NCBI GenBank assembly: GCA_011773465.1
Contig: WVXO01000007.1
Location: forward strand, 1 to 64,000
Length of the DNA stretch: 64,000 bases
Reading direction: 5' to 3'
From: Candidatus Aminicenantota bacterium
GTDB taxonomy: Bacteria; Acidobacteriota; Aminicenantia; Aminicenantales; Aminicenantaceae
Position numbers and translations under genes: made by a program. The notes beneath the pieces were generated by a model. That model searched no databases and was not told the origin of the DNA. It saw only the letters and a list, made by a program, of their open reading frames with translations. This document shows, piece by piece, positions 43,791-54,200 of the stretch. Every line of letters begins with the position of its first letter. The first letter of the stretch is position 1.

Positions 43791-45728
43791 ATGCTTAAAT
43801 TCAAAGCTTTCTTAAAAGAAAAAATTCACAAACTGCTGAAAGAAAAATACTCTCTTCGTCTCTCAGAGCTTGAAATAAGCTATACTCCCCAGCAAAAAAT
43901 GGGTGACTTGGCTCTGACGTTTCTTTTCCACCTGGCAAAAAAAATGAAAAAAGAGCCAAGAAAGCTCGCCCAGGAAATCATTCCCCTTATTTCTCCTCTT
44001 GAAGGAGTAGAAAAGATAGAAGCAGCAGGGCCTGGCTATATCAACCTTTTCCTGGAGCGTGAAAAGTTCTTTTCCGACCAGCTTCACTCTACCGGGAAAA
44101 CATCTCTCTCCCCAGAGGAAGAAAAAATCATAATCGAGCACACCAACATTAACCCCAATAAAGCAGCCCACATAGGCCATCTCAGGAACGCCTGTCTCGG
44201 CGATACCCTCGGGCGCTGCCTCAAATACAAAGGAGAAACAGTCGAAATCCAGAATTACATAGACGACACTGGGGTCCAGGTGGCGGATGTTGTCTTCGGC
44301 TTCATGGAGCTCGAGAAAAAGAGCCTGCCCCAAATCAAAAAAATAAAGGACAAATTTGACTATTACTGCTGGGACCTTTATGCGCGCGTCTCTTCTTATT
44401 TTGAGAGTAATCCCCAAGGAGAGACCAGAAGATCTGAAATTCTAAAAAAAATAGAGCAAGGCAAAAATCCTGAACATGAAACAGCCCACTATATCTCCCG
44501 CCGAATAATTAAAGCTCATCTCCAGACCATGGAAAGAATCGGAATCAGTTATGACTTTCTCCCCTGCGAAAGCAGCATCCTCCATCTTAAGTTCTGGGAA
44601 AAAGCTTTTTCGCTCCTGAAGGAAAAGAAGGCTATTTCCTTGGTAAAAGAAGGGGAAAATAAGGGATGTTGGGTGATGTATCCAGAGGACGAGTCTGAAA
44701 AGGAAAAGATCATAGTCCGTTCTGACGGAACAGTGACCTATGTGGGTAAGGATATTGCCTATCAGCTCTGGAAATTCGGTCTTCTGGAAGAAGATTTTTA
44801 TTATGAACCCTTTATCAAAGAGGACGACAAGATCGTCTGGATATCTATCACCACACCCGGGAAGGAATCTCCTTCATTCGGAAAAGGAAGTCAGGTCTAT
44901 AATGTTATAGATATAAGGCAGGCTTATCTCCAGAAAATTGTCGTCCAGGGCCTAAAATCTTTGAAGTATTTATCTCAAGCCAAAAAATCCATCCATTTCT
45001 CCTACGAGATGGTTGCCCTCTCTCCAAAAAGTCTGAAAGAGCTCAATCTGAGCGTTTCAGAAGAAGAAAAAGAAAAGGACTTCCTTGAAGTCTCCGGGAG
45101 AAAAGGACTGGGCGTGAAAGCCGATGATCTGCTAGACAGACTCGAAGAAAAGGCCTTAGCGGAGGTGGAGAAAAGAAATCCTGAGCTTTCAGAAAACCTG
45201 AAAAAGGAAACAGCTCACAAAATAGCCAGCGGAGCACTCCGCTACTTCATGCTCAAATTCGCCCGAAATTCTCTCATTGTTTTTGACTTTGAAGAAGCCC
45301 TCAGTTTTGAGGGAGAAACAGGCCCTTATCTCCAGTACACGCTGGTCAGAATAAACAGCATCTTTCGCAAGCTGAAGGAAAGAGAAAATTTTGAGGAGAA
45401 GGATGTTCAGACTCTTCTTTCTTCAGACCATATTCCGTTGCATAAGCTTGCTGAATCAGAGCAGGCTGATTTCTGGGATCTGGTCCTCTATGCTTCACAG
45501 CTTGAAGAAGAAGTTCTCCATTCCATCCGCTCTCTGGAATTCTCGCACTTAGCAAAATACTCTTTTAACCTCTGTCAGAAGTTTAACGCTTACTACCATC
45601 TCTATTCGATTCTTGCTGAAGAAAATAGGGAGATAAAGAAAATTCGTATCTTAACTATCTATTACATCAGAGAAATACTCAAGCACGCTCTTTCGCTCAT
45701 GGGGATCCCGCAACCAGAACTGATGTAA
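43791..45728 (+). CDS. argS: Arginyl-tRNA synthetase
   Basis: The 645-residue class I synthetase has an N-terminal Add-1 domain, then the HIGH motif in TNINPNKAAHIGHLRNACLGDTLGRCL (about 122-148). The KMSKS-equivalent loop reads SGRKGLGVKADDLLDRL (about 433-449), a known ArgRS variant. The C-terminal DALR anticodon-binding domain ends in LMGIPQPELM. It is longer than the 550-580 residues of many ArgRS because of an enlarged catalytic insertion (about 150-270). Transcription is divergent from gcvT. Confidence 0.95.
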   Translation: MLKFKAFLKEKIHKLLKEKYSLRLSELEISYTPQQKMGDLALTFLFHLAKKMKKEPRKLAQEIIPLISPLEGVEKIEAAGPGYINLFLEREKFFSDQLHSTGKTSLSPEEEKIIIEHTNINPNKAAHIGHLRNACLGDTLGRCLKYKGETVEIQNYIDDTGVQVADVVFGFMELEKKSLPQIKKIKDKFDYYCWDLYARVSSYFESNPQGETRRSEILKKIEQGKNPEHETAHYISRRIIKAHLQTMERIGISYDFLPCESSILHLKFWEKAFSLLKEKKAISLVKEGENKGCWVMYPEDESEKEKIIVRSDGTVTYVGKDIAYQLWKFGLLEEDFYYEPFIKEDDKIVWISITTPGKESPSFGKGSQVYNVIDIRQAYLQKIVVQGLKSLKYLSQAKKSIHFSYEMVALSPKSLKELNLSVSEEEKEKDFLEVSGRKGLGVKADDLLDRLEEKALAEVEKRNPELSENLKKETAHKIASGALRYFMLKFARNSLIVFDFEEALSFEGETGPYLQYTLVRINSIFRKLKERENFEEKDVQTLLSSDHIPLHKLAESEQADFWDLVLYASQLEEEVLHSIRSLEFSHLAKYSFNLCQKFNAYYHLYSILAEENREIKKIRILTIYYIREILKHALSLMGIPQPELM

Positions 45729-45738
45729 TAGAGTTAAT

Positions 45739-45808
45739 ATTGTAGGAGCTTGATTTATCAAGTCCACCTTTTGATTCTGTAGGGTTCGATTCATCAAACC
45801 CACCTTGA
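45739..45808. repeat. Two copies of the TTGATTYATCAA repeat
   Basis: TTGTAGGAGCTTGATTTATC and CTGTAGGGTTCGATTCATCA, each continuing as AA-RYCCACCTT, stand in tandem after argS. They share the core of the repeats at 42325-42430. Each contains a small palindrome (TTGATTTATCAA). Confidence 0.7.
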
Positions 45809-45874
45809 ATTAATTGAAATATGAAATATTTACAATTTATAATTTATTATCTATGAACAGGAGGGAGTGAAAAA

Positions 45875-46801
45875 ATGATTGAAGTTGAAAACTTGACCAA
45901 AAAATACGGGGATCTTGTAGCTGTTAAAAACTTAAATTTCAAAGTTGAAAAGGGAAAAATCTGGGGACTTCTCGGGCCAAATGCTGCTGGAAAAACAACA
46001 ACCATGAGAATTCTCACCGGATATTTGCCTGCTACTGACGGAAAAGCCTCTGTAGCTGACTATGATGTTTTTGAGAAACCCAACGATGTCAAAAAAATCA
46101 CAGGCTATCTCCCTGAAAATGTACCTCTTTACCCTGAAATGACGGTTCATTCCTACCTGAATTTTGTATCAGAAATCAAACAAATCCCCGCATCTCAAAG
46201 AAAAGAAGCTGTAGAGAAATCCGTAGCAATAAGCGGCTTAGAAACGGTGCGAGGGAGGCTCATCAAGAATATTTCTCGGGGTTTCAAGCAGAGAGTGGGT
46301 ATCGCTCAAGCCCTCATCCACGACCCTCAAGTGCTTGTCTTAGACGAGCCAACTATCGGCCTTGACCCAGCCCAAATCATAGAAATAAGACGGCTCATAA
46401 AGTCCCTCAAAGGAGAAAGGACTATCCTCCTTTCAACTCATATCCTCGCTGAAGTAACTCAAACTTGCGATGGAGTTGTCATCATCAACGAAGGCAATCT
46501 CATGGCATCTGGCTCCTTAGAAGAGCTCACCGCTTCTTTCAAGGAAAAGGAAGGAGTCGTAATTAAACTCAAGAAGGGAGAAAAAAGCATCCTTTCACTC
46601 CTGAAGAAAATTCATGGCGTCGACGAAGTCAGCCTTGTAGATGATGAGTTCAAGATAGAATGGACTAAAGGAAAGGACGTGCGAGATGAGATAACAAAGC
46701 TCGTCGTTGATAAAGAATTAGGGCTTATCGAGATGAGGCCTCTCGCCATGAATATCGAAGACCTCTATCTCAAGGTTATCTCAGGAGGTGTCGAGCAATG
46801 A
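45875..46801 (+). CDS. ABC transporter ATP-binding protein (GldA/NosF-like)
   Basis: The 308-residue ATPase has Walker A GPNAAGKTTT (about 34-43), the Q-loop region YLPENVPLYPEM and Walker B QVLVLDEPTIGLDP (about 152-165). The signature appears as ISRGFKQRVGIAQAL instead of LSGGQ, as in GldA-type subunits. H-loop STHILAEVTQTCD follows. A C-terminal DUF4162-like tail is present. It overlaps the permease gene (ATGA). Together with the next three genes it forms an ABC-2 export system of the gliding-type GldA/F/G family; its substrate is unknown. Confidence 0.9.
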   Translation: MIEVENLTKKYGDLVAVKNLNFKVEKGKIWGLLGPNAAGKTTTMRILTGYLPATDGKASVADYDVFEKPNDVKKITGYLPENVPLYPEMTVHSYLNFVSEIKQIPASQRKEAVEKSVAISGLETVRGRLIKNISRGFKQRVGIAQALIHDPQVLVLDEPTIGLDPAQIIEIRRLIKSLKGERTILLSTHILAEVTQTCDGVVIINEGNLMASGSLEELTASFKEKEGVVIKLKKGEKSILSLLKKIHGVDEVSLVDDEFKIEWTKGKDVRDEITKLVVDKELGLIEMRPLAMNIEDLYLKVISGGVEQ

Positions 46802-47565
46802 AAAACATATGGGCTATCTGCAAAAAAGAAGTAAAAGCTTACTTTACCTCCCCTATCGCCTACGTGGTAATCACTGTATTTCTGGTTCTGATAGGATTTT
46901 TCTTTTATAGTCTCGTCTGGTGGTTCAACTCCCAGTCTCTTCAAATGGCACAAAATCAATATTATTATCAGCAACTCAACATAAACCAGATGGTTTACTC
47001 TCCTCTCTTTCACAATATGAGTATTATTCTCCTCCTCATGATACCTCTGCTCACCATGCGTCTTTTTTCAGAAGAAAAGAAAAGGCAAACGGATGAGTTG
47101 CTCTTCACCTCACCTATTTCTGTAAACCAGATAATCCTTGGCAAATATTTTGCCTCTCTTTTTGTCCTGCTGGTGATGCTCTTTTTGACTGGAATCCTTT
47201 CCATTTTTGTTTTTGCCTACGGAAATCCAGAGCCTGCCCCCATCCTGAACGGCTATCTAGGTTTATTCCTCGTGGGAGCAGCCTTCATATCAATAGGAAT
47301 TTTCTTCTCCTCTCTTACCGAAAACCAGATTGTCTCGGCAATCCTGACTTTCGGCGCCCTTCTTCTCTTCTGGATTCTGAACTGGGCTTCTTACTCAGCA
47401 GGAGGAATGTGGAAGAGCGTCCTCAACTATCTTTCCTTTTTTCAGCATTTTGATGACATGACACGAGGAATTCTGGATACAACTGACCTCGTTTATTACC
47501 TCAGCTTCATCTTTTTGGGTCTTTTTCTGACTCATTCTGTCATTCAATCCAGAAGGTGGAGGTAA
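46798..47565 (+). CDS. ABC-2 type permease (GldF-like)
   Basis: The 255-residue membrane protein has six hydrophobic segments, starting with the typical AICKKEVKAYFTSPIAYVVITVFLVLIGFFFYSL and MRLFSEEKKRQTDELLFTSPISVNQIILGKYFA. It is the permease partner of the preceding ATPase and is 3 bases from the GldG-like gene. Confidence 0.9.
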   Translation: MKNIWAICKKEVKAYFTSPIAYVVITVFLVLIGFFFYSLVWWFNSQSLQMAQNQYYYQQLNINQMVYSPLFHNMSIILLLMIPLLTMRLFSEEKKRQTDELLFTSPISVNQIILGKYFASLFVLLVMLFLTGILSIFVFAYGNPEPAPILNGYLGLFLVGAAFISIGIFFSSLTENQIVSAILTFGALLLFWILNWASYSAGGMWKSVLNYLSFFQHFDDMTRGILDTTDLVYYLSFIFLGLFLTHSVIQSRRWR

Positions 47566-47568
47566 AAA

Positions 47569-49266
47569 ATGGAAAAAATCAAGCAATACTTGAATTACAT
47601 AGCTTTAGCCCTGATATTCTTGTCTCTTGTATCCCTTAGAATCTGGCCTTATAAAAAAACAATTGCTCTCGTCTTAGGGCTCTTAGGAGTAGCCGCCTTA
47701 GCAGCTTACATCATCCTCAATCTTTCGGTTCTCAAACAAAGCTTTAAGCGAAAATCTTTCATCTATTCCGGCAACTTGATTTTTATCGTTATCCTTGTCC
47801 TCGCTATTCTGGTTCTCATCAACTATTTCTTTTCCCGCCACCATCACAGGTTTGACTTTACCGAAGCTAAACTTCACAGCCTCTCTGACCAATCCATTAA
47901 AGTCTTGAAAAACCTGAAAGACGAGGTTAGCGCCATATGTTTCTTCCGTGAAGGAAACATCAGCCAGGCTAAAATGGAAAACCTGTTGAAAATCTACAAT
48001 TATCATTCCAAAAAAATAAAGTATGAATTTATCGATCCTGACAAAAATCCAGGCATGGTCAAAAGATACGATGTAACTCAAGACGGCACAACAATCTTTG
48101 AAAGCGGAGATAAAGAAAGCCGCATCACTTCCTCAAACGAGGAGGACATCACCAACGCCATCATCAAAGTCTCGAGAGAAAAGAAAAAAGTACTCTATTT
48201 TCTCGAAGGCCACGGTGAGGCAAGCATCGAAGAGAGTGGTGAGAGAGGGTATGCATTAGCCAAAGAAGAGTTAGAAAAACTCGCTTATGAAGTCAAAAAG
48301 CTGACTCTAGCTCTTTCAGATACTTTTCCCCAAGATTGTTCTCTTCTTGTGATTCCCGGGGCTGAGAAGGACCTCCTTCCCAACGAACTGGAGACAATCC
48401 GAAACTTCATAAACGAGGGCGGCAGAGTCTTTTTTATGGTCGACCCAGAAACTGCTCCAGGCCTTAAATCTTTCCTTGAAGAGTACGGAATTCAGCTCGA
48501 AGATGACCTAATCGTGGATACTGTATCTCGCCTCATGGGAGGAGATTATTTCATGCCCATAGTGAGCGAATACGAATACCACCAGATCACAAGCAAATTC
48601 CGTTATGCAACCTTTTTCCCTTTTGCCCGCTCCGTAAATGTAGTTGAGGAAAAGCCGGAGGGAATCTCGGCAGACATCCTGGCCAAAACAAGCCCTAATT
48701 CCTGGTCAGAAAGGCAGCTTGAAGAAACACAGGTATCATTTAACAAAGACAAAGATAAAGAAGGCCCCATCTCTATTGCAGCAGTTGTGACCGTAGAACC
48801 AAAGAAAGAAGAGAAAGAAGAACCTAAGGAAGAAAAAGAAACGGAAGAACAGAAAGGCGAAAAGAAAGAAGCTAGAGGTGAAGAAGAACTTGAAAAAGAG
48901 TCAAAAGAAGAAAAAATAAAAGCGCAGGAAAAAGATATGAAAGAAAAAGAAGCTAAAGAAGAAAAACAAACAGAAGAAGCGGAAAAGATAAAACAAGAAG
49001 GCCGCCTGGCAGTTTTTGGTGATTCAGATTTTGCCACCAATCGTTATTTCAACTTCTCTGGAAACGGAAATTTCTTCCTGAATACAGTCAGCTGGCTGAC
49101 TGAAGAGGCAGACCTAATTTCCATCCAGCCCAAAACATCCTCCCCCAGGACGATCCATATGACTGCTACCCAAGGGAGAATGCTCTTCTTCGTTTCACTC
49201 ATTATTCTACCTCTTGTTGTTCTTGTCACAGGAATTTCAATTTGGGTAAGGAGAAAGTCCCTATGA
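47569..49266 (+). CDS. GldG-family ABC accessory protein with a Lys/Glu-rich linker
   Basis: The 565-residue protein has three N-terminal membrane helices (about 10-95). A GldG/DUF7088-type region follows (RFDFTEAKLHSLSDQSIKVLKNLKDEVSAICFFREG; VLYFLEGHGEASIEE; LLVIPGAEKDLLPNELETIRNFINEGGRVFFMVDPET). Residues about 405-475 are almost entirely K and E (KKEEKEEPKEEKETEEQKGEKK-like). Then come AVFGDSDFATNRYFNFSGNGNFFLNTVSWL and a C-terminal helix. The long charged linker is unusual and probably forms a rigid single helix or flexible spacer outside the membrane. Confidence 0.85.
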   Translation: MEKIKQYLNYIALALIFLSLVSLRIWPYKKTIALVLGLLGVAALAAYIILNLSVLKQSFKRKSFIYSGNLIFIVILVLAILVLINYFFSRHHHRFDFTEAKLHSLSDQSIKVLKNLKDEVSAICFFREGNISQAKMENLLKIYNYHSKKIKYEFIDPDKNPGMVKRYDVTQDGTTIFESGDKESRITSSNEEDITNAIIKVSREKKKVLYFLEGHGEASIEESGERGYALAKEELEKLAYEVKKLTLALSDTFPQDCSLLVIPGAEKDLLPNELETIRNFINEGGRVFFMVDPETAPGLKSFLEEYGIQLEDDLIVDTVSRLMGGDYFMPIVSEYEYHQITSKFRYATFFPFARSVNVVEEKPEGISADILAKTSPNSWSERQLEETQVSFNKDKDKEGPISIAAVVTVEPKKEEKEEPKEEKETEEQKGEKKEARGEEELEKESKEEKIKAQEKDMKEKEAKEEKQTEEAEKIKQEGRLAVFGDSDFATNRYFNFSGNGNFFLNTVSWLTEEADLISIQPKTSSPRTIHMTATQGRMLFFVSLIILPLVVLVTGISIWVRRKSL

Positions 49267-50636
49267 AATTCAAAACCACGATCATTCTCTTTGCGATTTT
49301 CCTTGTTCTTCTGGCTTTTGTCTTATTCTTCGAATTCAAAGGAAAAGGTGAAAAGGATGAAGAGGAGAAACTCCTCGCCCTTTCCACAGATGATGTCCGG
49401 AAAGTAACTCTTAAAAAAGAGGATGAAACCATCACCTTCCAAAAAGACGAAAAAGGAGAATGGCTCATCACTGAGCCCCTCGAAGCAAAAGCTGATAAGT
49501 ACGAAGTCGACCGCTTCGCTGATGATTTTTCCGACCTTAAAATTGAGAGAGTGGTGGAGGAAGTGCCAAAGGAGCTTCAAAAATACGGTATTCCCCAAAA
49601 GGAAATAAACCTCTGGTTTAAAGATAAGGATGAGCCAATAAGAATCCTCGTCGGTATGGAAAATCCCCTGGACAGCACTTTTTTTGCCAAAAGAGATGAT
49701 GAAACAAGGGTCGTCCTCATCCCCAGCCATCTCAAAAGTATGATGGAGAAAAGTTTCTTTGATTTTCGCGAGAAGAATATCTTTAAGTTTGAGACAGACG
49801 ATGTGAAAAGTTTAAAACTCCGGGCAAAAAAAACTCGATGGGTGGCTTCGAAAAAAGGAGAAGAATGGTTCTTTAGAAATCCCGTCAATGCTCTCGCCCA
49901 ATCAAGCAAAATCGATAATATCCTTTCCTCTCTTTCTGGCCTGAAAGCAAAAGAGTTTGTCTCCGAAGAGAAGAAAAAGGATGATGTGAAAAAATACGGT
50001 CTTGACCGTCCTGAATATGAAATAACTCTGGGCATGCCTCTTGAAAACCGGGAAGTGACATTTTCCCTGCATAAAGAAGAGGACAAACTTTATGCCACCA
50101 CTTCCCTCTCCACCAAAATTATCGAAGCAGAAGACACCTTCCTTTCTGATTTAGAAAAAGAGGCAGAGGAATTAAGGGAAAAAGAAGTTGCCAATTTCTA
50201 CAGCTGGGAAGCAAACCGCCTTCATCTGAAGATGGGAGAGATAGACTGGGAGCTTGTAAAAGATGAGGAGGAAAACTGGAACTTTGAATCTCCCATAAAA
50301 GAAGAAGCGGATAAGAGTAAAATTCAGACATTCATCCGCAAAATAGAAAGCCTTGAGGCTGAAGAATTTATCGATCCTCCATTGAGCCTGAATCTAAAAG
50401 ATCACGGCCTAGACAATCCTCAAGCTGAAATCAAAATTTGGGTGGAAGAGGATGAAGACAAATTCAAAGAAGTCACAGTCCTTATCGGTTCTGAAGACAA
50501 AGAATCAAAAAAAGTAGTGGTGAAAAACGCAAGATTCAATTATCTTTTCCGGGTGGATTCAGCTTTTCTTGAGGAATTCCCACAATCCATAGACGATTGG
50601 AAGCCAGAGCAAGATGTAGAAGAGAAAGAGCAATAA
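49263..50636 (+). CDS. DUF4340 domain protein
   Basis: The start is set at ATG 49263, overlapping the previous stop (ATGA) with AAGGAG upstream, giving 457 residues. An N-terminal membrane anchor (TIILFAIFLVLLAFVLFFEFKGKG) is followed by repeated DUF4340 units (DDVRKVTLKKEDETITFQKDEKGEWLITEPLEAKADKYEVDRFADDFSDLKIERVV, then DDVKSLKLRAK..., then NRLHLKMGEIDWELVKDEEENWNFESP). DUF4340 proteins regularly accompany GldA/F/G-like ABC sets, as here. It is last in the operon; its role is unknown. Confidence 0.85.
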   Translation: MKFKTTIILFAIFLVLLAFVLFFEFKGKGEKDEEEKLLALSTDDVRKVTLKKEDETITFQKDEKGEWLITEPLEAKADKYEVDRFADDFSDLKIERVVEEVPKELQKYGIPQKEINLWFKDKDEPIRILVGMENPLDSTFFAKRDDETRVVLIPSHLKSMMEKSFFDFREKNIFKFETDDVKSLKLRAKKTRWVASKKGEEWFFRNPVNALAQSSKIDNILSSLSGLKAKEFVSEEKKKDDVKKYGLDRPEYEITLGMPLENREVTFSLHKEEDKLYATTSLSTKIIEAEDTFLSDLEKEAEELREKEVANFYSWEANRLHLKMGEIDWELVKDEEENWNFESPIKEEADKSKIQTFIRKIESLEAEEFIDPPLSLNLKDHGLDNPQAEIKIWVEEDEDKFKEVTVLIGSEDKESKKVVVKNARFNYLFRVDSAFLEEFPQSIDDWKPEQDVEEKEQ

Positions 50637-51212
50637 TAAAAGACCAACTTAGAATATTCCGATCTTTTTATAATAACTGCTTCATTACATAAGATCACCA
50701 TATCCTCATTTCAAATTAAATTAAGTTCCAAATTTTAAATATCGAGTTCCTTTACATCGAAATTCAATAATCGTGTCCAGTCAAATAAAATAGATGAAGA
50801 AGCAGGAAAAGAAATTTCAAATGAAGAAAGCGCGTTACATTATGCTAAAAAAAGATATTGAGACCGCCCATGGATTATTAAGCTTAGGAGATGAAACGCA
50901 AATATCAAGCGTGGAAAAATGCCCCATCCATAGGAAAATAATTTTACATTTTTTCTTGACTTTTCATTTTTATTAGGATAAAATTCTGCGCTCTCCGGGG
51001 AAAAGGAGGGAAATGACCAATAGCCAGTAAAAATCGCAAATTATCATTAAAAGAGAGCCTATTTTTCAAGTATTCAAAGACATTCTCTATTTTCAAAGCA
51101 GCTCAGACTATTTTATCCGTTTCTTCAAATTTTGGTGTCTCTCGAGGTGTTTCAATCTCTATAGGTAATCAACTCCCAGATTCTATAGAAAATATGTATT
51201 AGGAGGGTAATC
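50637..51212. other. Intergenic leader region
   Basis: No gene is supported. It carries a strong promoter (50956-50984) and a transcript leader of about 220 bases. In the leader, AAGGAGGG is followed by ATG at 51014 and a five-codon ORF (MTNSQ, stop at 51029). A second Shine-Dalgarno (AGGAGGG) serves the large gene at 51213. Confidence 0.5.
50956..50984 (+). promoter_or_regulatory. Promoter of the giant secreted protein
   Basis: TTGACT (50956-50961), a 17-base spacer and TAAAAT (50979-50984): one of the best sigma70-like promoters in the window. The transcript would start near 50991. Confidence 0.6.
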
Positions 51213-54200
51213 ATGTCTATACGTCGCTTATTTTTATTTTTAGTGGTTGCTGCTGCATTTTTGCTAGCAACCGGAATTCCTACTAAATCCCAATATCTTG
51301 GTCTGGGCTTATTCGTCGGCCGAAACGTGAATTTGGCCCCATATCCACAAACAGACCCTGATACTGATGAATTAATGCTTGATACTGGCGATCCATATCT
51401 TCAGAGGCAAAACGAACCGTCTATGGCCGTTTCTACACGCAATCCGATGCATCTTCTTGCGGCTGCTAACGACTACCGTACAGTATATGTACCTTTTTCA
51501 GAGGGACCGTTACCTGGAATCGATCTAAGAGCTTCGGCAAGCGGTGACGCATGGGTGGGAATGTTCACATCCTATAATAGCGGTCAATCCTGGACAACCC
51601 ACATTCTCCCAGGGTATCCTCAGGATATCACGCCTGAGGGAATAGCTTCCCCACTTCACGAATATAGCACTGCTTGTGATCCCACAGTACGTGCGGGTTC
51701 ATCTGGACTTTTCTTCACCAGCGGCATTGTTTTTGACAGAGTCAAGAATGGAGAAAGTGCCATTTTTGTCGCTCGGTATATTGATAATAATACTCAAGCA
51801 ATCGGCGAGACGGACTCAATAGAGTACATAGATGTAAATATTATTGACGAAGGAACTTCAGGACAGTTTGCAGACAAGCCATGGATTGCAGTAGCCGCTC
51901 CTAGTGATGAAAACGATATAGTGACAATCGACGCTCCTAGTTATACACAGACTATTCCACGGTTCGATGTCTACATGGTGTACAGCATTTTTCTAGGCAG
52001 CTCACCCTCCGGAGATCATAGCAAGATTATGTTCGCTAAATCATCAGACTGTGGAAATAGCTGGGGAAAACCAATTAAACTGAGCGAAGATGTACACATC
52101 TGTCAAGGTACGAACGTTGTCGTGAGCCCTTATGACGGTACAATCTATATTGTCTGGCGACAGTATGCACGCGAAGAGTATGGTATACCCCATGCCATCA
52201 TTATGTGCAAATCAACTGATGGGGGCCTGACATTCACCAAAGCTAACATGATTGCTGAGATTGATCCTTTTGATCAGTACACAGCTGCCGAAAGATTTCG
52301 GACCAGCGCTTTTCCTGCCATAGCCGTGGACCGCAATGGTTTAGTTTATGTGGCCTGGTCTCAGCTAGGAGTAGAAGAAGGTACTCTGGCCGACGTGCCT
52401 CGAATTGTTATCAAAACAACATTGGATGGAGAGCAATGGTCTGATCCTACACCAATTGATAGCCATCAAGGTCGCGGCCATCAGATTATGCCTTCCTTAG
52501 CCTGTGCTGGCGGCACGCTATTAGCAACGTGGTATGATACACGAAACAGTCTTTGGAATGAATTGCCCGAAATTATCGGAGAGGGTCAAACCATGGATGT
52601 ACGGGCAGCACAAGCAAATCTCTCAACTCCCAGTCTTCCTTATCCCGATAATCCAGCTTTTGGCGATTCAGTCCAAGTTTCTCGATATCTCTACACAGCA
52701 GTGACTGATCCAATAACAGGTGATTTACTAGACGCGAACGGCGATCCTATTCATATAAGTGGCTTACCCCCAGTAATAAAACAGGTCCAGTCTAGTCACC
52801 CAAATTACGCCATGTTCGAGGGAGGATATGCTTCCTTTATGGGAGATTATATTGATAGTGCACCTTCTCCTATGATCATGCGCGATTATGAAAGTGGAAC
52901 TTGGCGCTTTAATACAGGAGAAGGAGAGTTTGATCCTACCCTTTGTTATATCGTCTTTGCCTGTAACCGTGACGTGACTGTACCGGAGGACCCTGATTGG
53001 ACAATCTATCAACCTCCAAATTGGCCTCCAGGAAGTGGAAACTGTATTGACGACATTACAGCAGGAATGCGGAATCAAAACATATACACTGCCCCAGTTA
53101 CTCAGGGCATTCAGGTTGGTTGTCCTGTCAACACTAAGCCGCTTTACGGAGACAGAAGAACATTTCTTGTATTCGTAAGAAACTTAACAGATAACGAAAA
53201 ACTTATTCGACTTACGATTGATATTGATGCAACCCCTGGCATGAATGCATCATTCTGGGAATTTGAGACTCCTATAGGGGAAGAATGCCCATTTGAGTAT
53301 TGTAGCCAAAACGGAAGGATAGTGGACGTATCTGTTTTTCCTCATTCATCAATAACACTAACAGTCTTTGTCCAACCCTATACTGATCCTCTCGCGACAT
53401 TCAGAGTCACTGTTGAAGAAGCTTCAACAGGGCTTAAAAGCTCTGTCATACTAAATCCTGATCCTGTCAATACAGGCCTTATTGATCCTGAGCAGGTTCT
53501 AGAATATGATGCTCCGTTCGTAATAACTGAGGACCTTGCCCTGGCAGATTTTGGTGATGCTACTGTGTTTAGTGAAGACGTTGTTTTCACTCCTGAAGTG
53601 TTGGCTGAACTATTAGAATCCTCTAATCCAGATATCCTAACTCCTTGTAATAGGCATCCCTTAAATAGACATGACGCAATCATCAATCCTCTCAATCGCC
53701 ATTCGAGTATAGGAAGTGCACCCGATGGGCAGGTTGCAGAGGTTACTTGGTCAGTACAAAACCAGAGCGACAATACGTCTGCTTACTCCTTCGAGATTAT
53801 TGGAGATGATCCTTCAGTTGCATCTCAGCTCCTTATCTACCGCGTTACTAGCACACCTATGCCTGATGGGTGCGACCTGAGTGAAGAAGAGCACCACGAA
53901 CTTGTTCTATCATATGAAAATCCCCTTAACCGGCATCCTCTCAATCGTCATGGAGATCTCCGCAATCCTCTCAATCGCCATAACACTTTTTTCCTTGCGC
54001 CAGGAGAGACAGCCATCTGTACTTTGAGACTCATTGATCCCGAGCCCACTCAAGAAAGCGGTGGAAGTACGCAGGAAGCAGCAATTATGAGCAATGGCGG
54101 AACACAAGAGGACTTTATTCCTGAAGATTACGCTACAAGAGTAGCTGGAGTAGTCATACCCCAGGCAGCTAACGCCGATGGCATAATAGAGCTTGAGACT

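Noticed and set aside
50794-50976. 60-residue ORF (MKKQEKKFQMKK...)
   Set aside because: No clear ribosome site, low complexity at the start, and its end overlaps the strong promoter of the next gene. Possible but unsupported.
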